Assembly: GCA_000151295.1 (NCBI GenBank)
Contig: GG745329.1
Coordinates: forward strand, 708,421-772,420
DNA length: 64,000 nucleotides
DNA from: Allomyces macrogynus ATCC 38327
Lineage: Eukaryota; Blastocladiomycota; Blastocladiomycetes; Blastocladiales; Blastocladiaceae
Direction of reading: 5' to 3'
Positions within the stretch are counted from its first letter, which is position 1; every line of letters starts with the position of its first letter. The translations under genes were made by a program, and so were the position numbers. The notes below the pieces were generated by a model that did not search any database, had not been told where the DNA came from, and was given only the letters and a program-made list of their open reading frames with translations. Below are positions 1 through 12,515 of the stretch, in pieces.

Positions 1-1277
1 GCGACCTGTTTGAGGCGACCGAGGCCGAGTTCCTGCCCTACCTCGACGAGACCATGTCACTGCTGCTCGAGAACACGACGCACTACCACGACGCCGTGCG
101 CAAGTCGATTATCCTCTCGCTGTTCAAGATCCTCGCCGCCATGCATAAGATGAGCAACCCGGTCGCGTGGCAGGCTGGTCTCCCGGCGCCTGTGCCGCTG
201 CACGAGAACGTGGCCAACATGGCGCACGTCGTCATGTCGGCGGTCTTGACCATGTTTGAGGAAGAGGACGAGCGCATTGTTGCCGCCGAACTGTGTGACG
301 CCCTGCAGGGCGCGTTGCGTCTCGTCGGCCCGGCGCTCATCCAGTCGCACGGCATGCTTGACAAGCTCGCCAACCTGCTCCTCTCGGTCCTGCAGGGCAA
401 GCACCTGTCGCAAATGGACGAGGACGGCGAGGACATGGACGCCGACGAGCTTGCCGAATACGACGGCATGCTGATTGCCGCAGCGGGCGACGTTGTCGGC
501 GCCCTCGCGCACGTCCTCGGTGGCGCTGCATTCGCGCCTTACGGCCAGCGCCTGCTCCCGCAGCTCAACAAGTACTTCAAGCCGTCGTCGCAGACGTCCG
601 AGCGGTCCATGGCCGTCGGTGTCCTTGCCGACGTTGCTGCCGGCCTCCGCGACGCCGTGACCGCGTGGCACGGGCCGATGTTGCACGTGTTCACGCGCGC
701 ACTCGAAGACCCGGAACTGGAAGTGCAGTCGAATGGGTGCTTTGGGCTCGGCGTCCTCGCCGAGTTCACGACCACCGCCTACGACGCGGCCGCCCTGCTC
801 GCGCCGCTCGTCCCCCGCGTCAGTGCCCCCGCCGGTGCCGCGCCCTTGGATATCCCACAGGCGCGCGACAATGCGTGCGGTGCCGTTGCTCGTATCCTGC
901 TCCGCGCCGACCACTGGCGTACGCCCGCGGTTGTCGCGACCAACGCCCTCCCGCTGCTCATTGCGTCCCTGCCGCTGCGCGCCGACTACGAGGAGAACCG
1001 GCCCGTGTTTGATTTGATTGGGCACCTTCTGCGACTCGGCGCTGCGGGTGACGTTGACGCGCTTGCGCAGTTGCCGGCCGTGCTCGCGCCCATGGTCGCG
1101 GCCGTCGCACACGTGCTCGCGGCCGAGGACGAGGTCAACGACGAGTCGCGTGCGATGCTTGGGCAGACGCTCGTAGCGCTCGCCGCGTCGGCGACGCTCC
1201 GTGGGCCCGTGCAGGAGGCGGTGGCCGCGCTGACGCCGGAGATGCAGCAGGCGGTGCAGAAGGCGATGGCGGCGTAA
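1..1277 (+). CDS. Importin-4/Kap123-type karyopherin beta, 3' end (5' partial)
   Basis: The reading frame is open from base 3 to the TAA at 1275-1277, so at least 424 C-terminal residues are present and the start lies outside the window. The protein is made of amphipathic helical pairs typical of HEAT repeats. It has an acidic stretch (MDEDGEDMDADELAEYDG), then a block around GQRLLPQLNKYFKP and SERSMAVGVLADV, and near the end RDNACGAVARI and LPLRADYEENRPVFDLIGHLL. These resemble the C-terminal HEAT repeats of importin-4 (IPO4) and yeast Kap123, nuclear import receptors for ribosomal proteins and histones. No intron is seen in this part. DRC9 follows on the same strand after 446 bp. The family call is confident; the exact orthologue within importin-beta is an inference. 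Confidence 0.82.
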   Translation, partial: DLFEATEAEFLPYLDETMSLLLENTTHYHDAVRKSIILSLFKILAAMHKMSNPVAWQAGLPAPVPLHENVANMAHVVMSAVLTMFEEEDERIVAAELCDALQGALRLVGPALIQSHGMLDKLANLLLSVLQGKHLSQMDEDGEDMDADELAEYDGMLIAAAGDVVGALAHVLGGAAFAPYGQRLLPQLNKYFKPSSQTSERSMAVGVLADVAAGLRDAVTAWHGPMLHVFTRALEDPELEVQSNGCFGLGVLAEFTTTAYDAAALLAPLVPRVSAPAGAAPLDIPQARDNACGAVARILLRADHWRTPAVVATNALPLLIASLPLRADYEENRPVFDLIGHLLRLGAAGDVDALAQLPAVLAPMVAAVAHVLAAEDEVNDESRAMLGQTLVALAASATLRGPVQEAVAALTPEMQQAVQKAMAA

Positions 1278-1723
1278 GGTGTCGATTAGTTGGTGTGGCG
1301 AAGTGCGGTGTGCGTTTTTGTTTGGTTGTTTTAGATGCTCTTGCTGTTCCCCCCTCCCTGACGTCCCAGTTGTCGTGTTTGTTGTCTGCAGTGCCATTTC
1401 GTGAACCGAAGGCTTGGACGTTTGAGCTTGGTTTTGTGCCTGGTGGCATGCCATCGACCTTCATCGCGGGCTGTCATTCACTGTGATCCGTCGTCTTGCG
1501 ATGTTGCTGGATAGAGACGCGCTGCGCACCTGTCTCCCGCCTCGCGGTTCGATCCTGACCTTGAGCGCTATCCGCACTTTGTGGCGTGCTCCCGCCAACG
1601 GAGCAGCAAACGACTTCCCTGCCGCGACTTATCGCAACTTGATCGTCACAAGCCATCGCCGACACCACGGCACCCAGCCGGCCCCTCAAGCTCATTCGCC
1701 GAACGGCTCTCAACCTGCCAGCC
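1278..1723. other. Intergenic region, importin to DRC9
   Basis: 446 bp holding the importin 3' UTR and the DRC9 promoter/5' UTR. No supported ORF and no clear TATA box. A tRNA B-box-like string at 1546-1555 has no complementary T-stem. Confidence 0.6.
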
Positions 1724-3015
1724 ATGCCCGTCGCCGCGCCAGGACCGGCCGTGCACGCCCTTGAGCTGCCACGCGGTCTCGTCGAGAGCGTCGCTTGTAT
1801 TCTCGACGATGCCGTCGACCAGCTTGCGATTCTCGCCGAAATGGCCGCGCGCGCGGTCCGTGCCCCCTCACCCACTCCACCCGACCCTCGCCCGCCAGCT
1901 CACGCTGTGCGCGAAATTTAGGACCAAGACCGGTGGCAGAACGGTGACCCGAACGCCTCCACCTCGCACGCCGCGCGCCTACGGCGGCGCAGTTCCGCCG
2001 CGTCGGTCGCGAGCCTCGGCGGGAGCGTGAACAATGGCAGCAAGAAACTCAAGTCGGCGCACTCGGCGGGCGGCGGCCCGGCGGCAAGTGACGCGGACCA
2101 CGCCAAGACGGCGCGCGAGCGGCACGTCCTGCAGCAATTGTTGGGCAAGAGCGTGGCGGAACTGCGCGACGGCCACGTCACGTCGCTCGTGCGCGCAGTC
2201 GACGAGGAGCGCGCGAAGCGCAACTTGTTGCATAATACGCTCGACCGGTCCGTACGCGTTCGTTGCTTCTGTGTGTCGTGTCGTGTCGTGTCGTGTCGTG
2301 TACAACTGACGCTGTCTTGATGTATAGCGAAAAGGAAGCGACCGCGCACTTGCGCGACCTGCAGCGCCAGCTCGCCGACGAGCAGCGCACGCTCGACCGG
2401 GAGCGCAAGGACCGCGACACCGTCATCCAGCAGTTACGCGAAGCGATTCAGGAAATCCAGGCGCTCACGGCGTCAGAGCAAAAGTACCTGAAGCGCGAAA
2501 TGCGCGCGCACGAGTCGGCGCTCAAGCAGCAGTACGCCTACCAAGAAGCACAGCTCGCGGCCACAAAGGCGCACCTCGAGCGGTACTTGGCCATGGAGGG
2601 GAAAGTGCACGCCGGTGTCGTCGATTTCCTGACCCGGCAGCGGCAAGTGCTCGAGCGGCAGATCCAGGACTGGTTGGGCCGGCACGAGGAGGATACGGAA
2701 GCCAAGGCCGCCGAAATTGAGGCGCTCAAGGCCGCACGCGCGGCAGACGTGGACCGGTTCGAGGAGTTGGTGGCCAAGTACGAGGAGCTGGAGCGGCAGG
2801 TGGATGAGGACCGCGCGCGGCGCGACCGCGAGGCCGAGGAGCGCAGGCAGCAGCGTGCGCTCGAGCGGCGGGTGCGGGCTGCGCGCAAGATCCAGTTGTG
2901 GTGGCGCGGTTTCCACAAGGCGGACCGCAAAGGGACGAGCGGGAGCAAGCGGTCGGCGGGGAAGAAGAAGGGCGGGAGCGCGTCGCCCAAGAAGAAGAGC
3001 GCTAAAAAGAAGTGA
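1724..3015 (+). CDS. DRC9: Dynein regulatory complex subunit 9 (IQCG/DRC9)
   Basis: Three exons: 1724-1855, 1922-2247 and 2328-3015, giving 381 aa. The introns begin GTCCGT and end TTTAG or TATAG, and phases match. The N-terminus has the VACILDDAVDQLAIL segment. The rest is mainly coiled coil (HLRDLQRQLADEQ onward) with the family-typical VDFLTRQRQVLERQIQDW and AAEIEALKAARAADVDRFEEL blocks. A C-terminal IQ motif (AARKIQLWWRGF) is followed by a Lys/Ser-rich tail ending KKKSAKKK. The length is a little short of the roughly 440 aa of animal IQCG. DRC9 is a subunit of the nexin-dynein regulatory complex of motile axonemes, so its presence argues for a flagellate stage. The second intron contains a pentanucleotide microsatellite. 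Confidence 0.9.
2271..2301 (+). repeat. TGTCG pentanucleotide microsatellite in DRC9 intron 2
   Basis: About five perfect tandem copies of TGTCG lie inside the 80-nt intron 2248-2327. They occupy more than a third of the intron, so copy-number change would alter intron length but not the protein. Confidence 0.9.
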
Positions 3016-3566
3016 AGGGATTTGTGAGGTCCGGGACTCGGTTCTCGTGCTGTGGCCTTGGGAATGAACTTGATTTTTTTGCCTTCAGCACTCGCCATTA
3101 TCGTCGTTGACCCCCACCTGCACCCAATTATGCGGAACCCTCACGCAACCAGCGCAACCACGGGTTGCGAAGTCACCTTTTTGCGCTGTTCCAGACTTTG
3201 TGAAAATGACAGACGCCAAACGACTTGAGGGTCCTGGCCGACCTTCGCGGCAGACTTGTATTTTGTTCGCGATGCAATACACGAGATGTGAGACGCGTCG
3301 TGATTTGTTCGCAAATCATCGTTGAATTGCAGCTGCACCGCTCGATCTGTTGTTCTCTTCACGCGCTCTTTCAGCCAGTCGCTTCCTTCATTCGACCAGT
3401 CGCTGTTGGTCCGCGAGTTCTCTCTTCCTCTCCGACCTTGTTCAATCCAGTCTTCAAGTCGCTGCCGGATCCGACGCTTCATCTTGCTCAACTCACTTCC
3501 GTCCGCGCAGCTACCACAAACCCTCCTGTTGTACCCCACCCTCTTGATCATCGACCTCCTTTGTGA
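3016..3566. other. Intergenic region, DRC9 to membrane protein gene
   Basis: 551 bp. The right half (about 3340-3560) is pyrimidine-rich on + and resembles a fungal promoter/5' UTR. It could also hide an unrecognised 5' exon of the next gene, because that protein lacks an obvious signal peptide. Confidence 0.5.
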
Positions 3567-5383
3567 ATGTCGTCGCTGGCATCCTCCTCCGTGGGGGCGA
3601 GCGGGTCGTCACCCGCCCCCAGCGCGACGGCGCCGTCCGGCGGTACCGTCATTGCGACCGTTCCAGCGCCATCGTCGACCACGTCGACCGCCACTGCACC
3701 AGCGTCGACGGCGTCGGAAACGTCCTCGACCCGCGCTTCGGCAACCACGTCCTCGTCGACGAAGACAACTCCCAAGACGAGTTCCGCGGCTCAGTCCACG
3801 AATACGAGCTGCGCGACAGGCTCGGCGCTGATTTGCTCGCTCGATCCGACCACGTCGTGTGTGGCCCTGGCTCGATCGGATCTGTTCAAGGGTACGCGAT
3901 TTTGTCGACGTCTTCTCGCGGTGGGCTCAAAACGGGTGGAACGGTCGCTGACGATCCGTTCTTAATGTATTTAGGCCTGCAAGGCAGCAAAATCCTGATC
4001 CCGACCGACGTCTCGGCCTGGTTCAAAGACCGCCTGCCGACCGTCTACAGCAAAGTCGTCAGCAACGAGGCGAGCCGCATCACGAGCTCAAGTGACCTTG
4101 TACACCTGTTCACGTCGAGCACGTCCTACTCGCTCGCGTCCAACTGGGACGACTTCCACCAGGCGCTCGTCGAGTGCGCGGCGCCCGGGCACCGGTGGGG
4201 TCTGACCTACGCTCTCGTCGACCTCGTGCAGTACTACCGCGTGCGTAACGACCCGTGCGCCAACACGGTCGGTGCCGCGGCGCTCAACGTGTGCAGCAGT
4301 ATTCTCGCTGATCGCGCCGACTCGCTGCGCGCCGATTTCAATAACGCGACGCTCTGCCTGAACCAGTCGGACGAGGCCAAGGCCAAGCAAGCTGCGCACC
4401 TCGCGCTGCTGGCCACGGGGTTCCCATCGCCGCTCGTGGTCGACACGGCGACGTGCCGGACAGCCGCGGCGCTCGCGCTCGACAACAGCAACTGGTGCGG
4501 GTACGCGACGGCCAACATTGCCGCGCCGCGCGGGTGCACGAGCGCGACCAAAGACGCGGGTGTGCTAATGGGCGCGTCCACGGCCAATGGTGTGTTTGGG
4601 GACGTGTTTGGGCCCAACACGCAGTGGATCGTGATTGCCCTGATTGCCGGCGGCGCGATTATGGTGCTGGTCCTAATCGTGCTCGTCGTGCGCGCGTGCC
4701 GCGCAGCCAAGCAGCGGCAGCACGAGAAGGAGCAGCTGCTGTTTAGCCCGATCGCACACATGCATTCGGGCGCTCCGATTGGACGGTCCGGGTCGGTGCG
4801 GCAGATTGCGCCCGTTGGCAGTGGTGCCCGGCGTGGAGGAGGTGGAGGTGGGGCCGCGGCAAATGGGACCGCGGCCGAGCGGCGCGCGTTGATTCAGCGG
4901 CGTGAGCGCGGTGCGCGAACGACTACGAACGACAGCGACACGGCTGCCGACGCGGCGGTACCCGCCAAGCCGGTGCCGCCGAGCTCCGAGCACTACGCGA
5001 CAGTCGCGCTGCCCAAGGTCGTGCCCGCGCGGCAGGCGTCAGCCGCAGAACCGAGCTCGACGCTGATCAATGTGATGCACCGCACGAACCAGGCCGGGAC
5101 GCAGTTTGCCGGCGGCGTGCCCGCATCGGATCCGGCGTACCAGGCCGGGTACTACACGGCCGTCGCCCCACCGCCAGCGGGCGCGCCGTATGGCGGAGTC
5201 TACCAGCCGGTCCAGCCGCAAATGCAGCCGCAGTACATGCCGCCGGCGGGCGTTGTCTACGGCGAAGTGCGCCCGGGCCAGGCGATCCCGGTCTACGCGG
5301 CGGCAGCGCCCGCGCCGAGTGCGGCGGCCGGGTTCTATGCCGTGCCCGCGCCTGCGCCCGCCCCGCCGGCGGGGCCCGTGTAG
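3567..5383 (+). CDS. Single-pass membrane protein with Ser/Thr-rich N-terminus and Pro-rich tail; function unknown
   Basis: Two exons, 3567-3891 and 3975-5383 (577 aa), joined across a GTACGC...TTTAG intron so that DLFK continues into GLQGSKIL. Residues 1-90 are almost only Ser, Thr, Ala and Pro, as in a heavily O-glycosylated stalk. Residues about 95-320 contain several cysteines and a globular-looking region (DVSAWFKDRLPTVYSKVV, NWDDFHQALVECAAPGHRWG). One strong transmembrane helix lies at about 325-348 (IVIALIAGGAIMVLVLIVLVV), followed by a basic stop-transfer stretch. The cytoplasmic tail is rich in Pro, Gln and Tyr. No signal peptide is visible at the chosen ATG, so a 5' exon may be missing. 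I recognise no family. By layout it could be a cell-surface sensor or adhesin, which is inference only. Confidence 0.65.
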
Positions 5384-8020
<2,637 letters not shown>

Positions 8021-8317
8021 ATTTGGTTGGTCGTGCGGCAGTGTACAGCTGGTTCATTGTTTGAGATTTCCAGGTTTGGGCTTGGTGTTGTGCTTTTCGT
8101 TCTGCGGTTTCGGGTTCAGTTTTGTTTCAACGGGTGCCATTGTAAATTTGATTGCGTTTCTGCTTCTTTTTCTTGGTGCTGTCGGGCGTGAGCGCGCCCT
8201 CCATCGTCGTCGTGGTGTTGGTGATTGCGACTTGCCGAGTAGATCGGCGGGTGGAGCGACAACAGACAGCTTAAAACAGCAAAATTTCTTAGCGGAAACA
8301 CATCCAAAATGCACCCA

Positions 8318-10027
8318 TCACTCGGTTTTCATCGCTGCCGCGGCGCTGCTCTCCGCTCCTGCCGCAGCGGCCGCGGCCATCGCCTCGACGCCCGCCTGCG
8401 CCTCCTCGGCCGTCTCAAACTCCTCTTCGCCACCATCCTCGAAAATCCCGGCGCGCTTGCACAAGTCAATCACGCGCTCAGCCTCGGGCCCCTCATAACT
8501 CTCGAGCAGCTCATTCACCTTATCAAAGTCGTCGTTCGCCAGCGCGTCGCGGAACTCGGCAGGCAACTGGCGAATCAATTCGAGCCTCTCGTCGTCCGAG
8601 ACCTCGCCCACCGCCTGGTCCTGGATCAGACCGACCGCGCGGCACTGCTTCAGCAGGTCGGCACCGTCCTTGCGCGCGCCGAGCACGCCGTGCACCTTTT
8701 CGAGATTTTCCGTGAGCAGCGCCTGCTGCAAGTCGTTGGGCAGCGTGCGGAACACGTCCATTTTCTTGCCGACTGGGTCGAGACTGATGCCGGTCACTTT
8801 GCCGGCGGCCTTGGCTTGCAGGACCTTGGACCGGTTGTGGATGTGCGCGACGGTGCGCTCCACGTCGTCGTGGAACATTTGCGCGGCGCGGTGGTTCGGG
8901 TCTTTGATGCTATTCGTGGGGGGGGGGGTGTTCGGCGCGTTAGAAACTCGCTCCGGGGGGTCAGAATGGAGATAACGTACCGTGCAAAGAACATGGGCGC
9001 GCCATCCGGGCCGAGGTTGGCGCAAAATTGCAGGACCGTGGCCTGGTGCACGTAGTGGTCGGCTTTGGCAAACCTGCCGTTCATGGCGTACTGGAACGCC
9101 GACGCGAGAATTTCGTCCGAGACGTCCTTGGAGATGAGGTGCCGGTGCTCGCGCAAATACTCGTTCAAGGCCTCGTAGTTGGTCGCTGCCAGGTTGGCAA
9201 AGTACAATGCCTCGTCGGACTTGATGTACTGGTCCTCGTCGTTTCGCGCGACATTCACGGCTTCCTGTGAGATGGGAAGGTGGGGGGAGTGAGCGGGGGA
9301 GCGGAAATGCGAGTGGAGAGGGCAAATGTGCACCTTGGCGTGGCGCTCCTTGCCGAGCTGGACGCCCTTGGGGTTCAGGACCTCGACGGTTTCAGTTTTG
9401 CTCGGCGCGGCGGCGGCGGATACAGGTGCAGGCGCCTTGGTCGCAGAGGAGGAAGAGGACGGGGTGGAGGAGGATGTCGAGGGCTTCGCGACGACCTACA
9501 TTCGCAGATCCCAGGTCCAATCCAAGAGTGAGACACGATGTCACCGAGCGCGATCGCGTGGGTGGCGCGTCACTCCATACCGTCTTGTCGAACCCAGGCT
9601 TGCAAATCGTATCCGACGCGAGCTTGCGACTCTCATCGGCCTGGAGCTTGGCGAGTTCGGCGCGAATCACTTCGCGGTGCTTGGTGACGCGTTGGCGCAG
9701 CGCGTCAAACGCCGGCGGGACGGGCGGGACCGTCGTGAAGAGCAGTTCGGCAGGTAAGCCGTGAAAGGCCGACAGGTGCTTGTTGGTCTTGTCGATGATG
9801 GCTTGGTCGGTGGTCGGGAAGTGGTGCAGCAGGTCGAGGTAGGTCTGCAGCCAGGGCAGCTGCTTCTTGTACTGCTCGATGGCGTGGCGGCGCTCGGCAC
9901 GCTCCTTGCGAATCTGCTCCTGCCGCCAACGGACGAGCGACTTGTGGTCGACGTTCGGGTGGCCCTCAATGTCCTCGTCGTCGGAGAGCTCAATGTTGTC
10001 CCAGCGCGAGTAGTCGATGCGGCTCAT
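8318..10027 (-). CDS. CDC37: Hsp90 co-chaperone Cdc37
   Basis: Four exons on the minus strand: 10027-9581, 9495-9334, 9264-8981 and 8909-8318 (494 aa). All phases agree; donors are GTATGG, GTGCAC and GTACGT. The N-terminus MSRIDYSRWDNIELSDDED is the kinase-recognition start of Cdc37 and includes the conserved CK2-site serine before the acidic run. HPNVDHKSLVRWR follows. The middle has the Hsp90-binding helical domain (NYEALNEYLREHRHLISKD, FADADHYVHQA-like region) and FFARIKDPN spans the third splice. The C-terminus is Ala/Glu-rich. Cdc37 loads protein kinases onto Hsp90 in the cytosol. It shares a 412-bp divergent promoter with kynurenine 3-monooxygenase. Intron 8910-8980 contains a long G-tract (C-tract on the coding strand). 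Confidence 0.95.
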
Positions 10028-10439
10028 GGTTGGTGCGCGGCTCTTGCTCTTGGTTGGTTCGGTGCCGCTGTCGCGGGTGCGTCGTCGTGGACGGGGCGGC
10101 AGGATGGTGCCTTCGTCGGTGCCGGCGTGGTGGAGCGCGGTGATCCGGCAAGGTCGAGCCGCGGCAAGGTCGACGGAACAGGAACGCGCGCGAAACGATC
10201 ACGTGTGCCTGCCCGCAAGCAGCGGCTGCTTAAAGCGACAAGCAAGCTGCGCCTGTGCACGACACGGTCACATGTGCGGCACAGTGCCCGCCCCAACCAC
10301 CACACATCAAGTACGATCGGCGGCCGCGCGCCCAACACGATCGCCGACTTGTCCTCTCCGCGACACGCTCGCTCTATTTCGCCAACGCTCCCACCAAATT
10401 CTGGACCGCGTCTCTTGCCAGCACCACCAAAGCACCACC
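10028..10439. promoter_or_regulatory. Divergent promoter region, CDC37 / KMO
   Basis: 412 bp between two start codons pointing away from each other, so it must hold both promoters. No TATA box is evident on either strand and I see no other motif I can name. Confidence 0.6.
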
Positions 10440-12082
10440 ATGTCCAGCACGCAATCAGCGACGACGACACGCGCGGCCCCACAAGCCAAGACGGTCGCCA
10501 TTGTCGGCGCCGGCCTCGTTGGCGGCCTGGCCGCGCTCTACTTTGCCGAGGCCGGGTGGAACGTGCACGTCTACGAGATGCGCACCGGTACACTTTGTTT
10601 GCCGCCGTCGACACGGCTCGCGTCGCGATCCAGTTGGGCCCACTTGTCTGACGTGCTGGCCATCTCCTTCAAAATGCAGACATCCGCAACGAAAAGTTCT
10701 CGCGCGAGCGCAGTATCAACCTGGCCCTCTCCGAGCGCGGCCTGTCGGCCCTGCGGGGTGCTCGTGGTGTCGACCTGCGCGCGCTCATGGAACTTGCCGT
10801 GCCGATGCAGGGCCGCATGATCCACGCGCGCGACGGCACCCAAGTCTCGCAGCCCTACGGCGTGTTTGGCGAGTGTATCAACTCGGTCGACCGCCGCATG
10901 CTCAACGAAGTGCTGCTCGACGCGGCCAACGCGCTCCCCAACGTGCAGATGTACTTCCAGCACGAATTGCGTTCCGCGTCGCTCGATGCGGGCCAGTGCG
11001 TCTTCTTCAATCGCACCACCAACGAGTCCGTCACAGTGCACGCTGATCTCGTGGTCGGTGCCGACGGCGCGCACTCGGCGATCCGCCGCGAACTGATGCG
11101 TCCCGCGCGCATGGACTACGCCCAGCAGTACATTGACTCGGTCTACCTGGAACTCACGATCCCGCCGGCCGCCAAGGGCTCGCCGCAGGCGATCGAGCCG
11201 GGCAGCCAGTTTGTGCTGGACCCGCACCACCTGCACATTTGGCCGCGCAAGACGTATATGATGATTGCGCTGCCCAACCCGGACGGGTCGTTTACCTGCA
11301 CCGTCTTTGCGCCCTCGTCGATGCTCGACGCGATCCAGACGCCCGCGGCCCTGTTCGACCTGTTTGAGCGCGATTTCGGCGACGCCGTTGCGTTGATTGG
11401 CCGCGACCGTTTGGAACGCGAGTTTTTCAACAATCCGCGCGGCCCACTGATCACGGTCAAGTGCGGCCCATACCACTTGGGTGACAAGGCCGTGATTATC
11501 GGCGACGCGGCGCACGCCATGGTGCCGTTCTATGGGCAGGGCATGAATTGCGGGTTCGAGGACGTGCGCGTGCTCTTTGAGCATTTCCAGCGGCACGGTG
11601 TCTCAGCGACCGACGCTCGGCAATTGGGCGCGGCGCTCGCCCAGTACTCGGCAGCGCGGCACACGGATGTGGCCGCCATGTGCGACCTGGCCCTCGCCAA
11701 TTACACGGAAATGCGCGCGTCGGTGATTTCCACGAAGTACCTGGCCTGCCGGTGGATCGAGCGCGTGTTGCACTTGGTCGCGCCGCGCACGATCGTGCCG
11801 CTGTATACGCTCGTGTCGTTTACCAACGTGCCGTACGCCGAGTGCATGTCGCGCGGGCGCGCGCTGCGCAAGACGTCGGAGACGATTTTGAAGGTGGTCT
11901 CGGCCGTGAGCGTGGTCGGTGGGTTGGTGGGTACGGCGTGGGTCGCAAAGCGCGCGGGCGTGCGTGGGCCGATGGTGCGCGCGTGGATCGCGGCCATGGG
12001 GCTCGCGCCGGCGCACGACGCGGTGCGCAACGGTGCGATTGCGCTGCTAGAGGGCGCGCTCGCGCAGGTCAAGCAGTTGTGA
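10440..12082 (+). CDS. BNA4: Kynurenine 3-monooxygenase
   Basis: Two exons, 10440-10587 and 10680-12082 (516 aa), joined across a GTACAC...TGCAG intron so that VYEMRT runs into DIRNEKFSRERSINLALSERG. The Rossmann FAD-binding motif is GAGLVGGLAALYFAEAGWNVHVYE (about residues 23-46, split here only for reading). The second FAD motif GDAAHAMVPFYGQGMNCGFED begins near residue 323. The VPMQGRMIH block is typical of the enzyme. The C-terminus has a hydrophobic helix (VVSAVSVVGGLVGTAWVAK) flanked by basic residues, as in KMOs anchored in the mitochondrial outer membrane. The enzyme hydroxylates L-kynurenine to 3-hydroxykynurenine using NADPH and O2, in the tryptophan-to-NAD pathway. Length is slightly above the usual 450-490 aa. 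Confidence 0.95.
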
Positions 12083-12515
12083 GCGCATGTCGCGGTTTGG
12101 TTGGCAAGCATGGGGCTGGAGCCCGGCGAGGCCCGGCGGGAGCGGCAGGGCCAGCAGGGCCTCGTCGCATTCATTGTCTGTCTGTTTGTCGAGTAGATAA
12201 ATACGTTTACGGTTTGCAATGTATTTGCGGATCAAGGAGTGGTTGCGGTAGTCTGCGTCACTCGCACGTTCGCAGTGGTCTGGGTCACCTCCACCGCATA
12301 AGTCGGTCGGCTCGGCTGCGTTCGCTCGAGGCAAACGCGGCTTCTCCCGCCACCGTCGTGCGCGACCTCGCCAACACGGCCCCCACAACCGCGACGACGC
12401 TCCAACTGCCTGCATTCGCACCGCGACGTCGCTGCGACGATCCTAGCCCGCTTCGATCCGCCGCGTCGCTCCATCGCTGTGCCAGCCAACCAGCCCACCC
12501 GGCCCCGCGCGCGCC
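12083..12515. other. Intergenic region, KMO to bZIP gene
   Basis: 433 bp. A short AT-rich stretch near 12195-12235 may be the KMO 3' end. The remainder is GC-rich and I see no gene in it. Confidence 0.5.

Noticed and set aside
1546..1555. Possible tRNA B box (GGTTCGATCC)
   Set aside because: The flanking five bases on each side cannot pair as a T-stem and no anticodon or acceptor stem is found around it.
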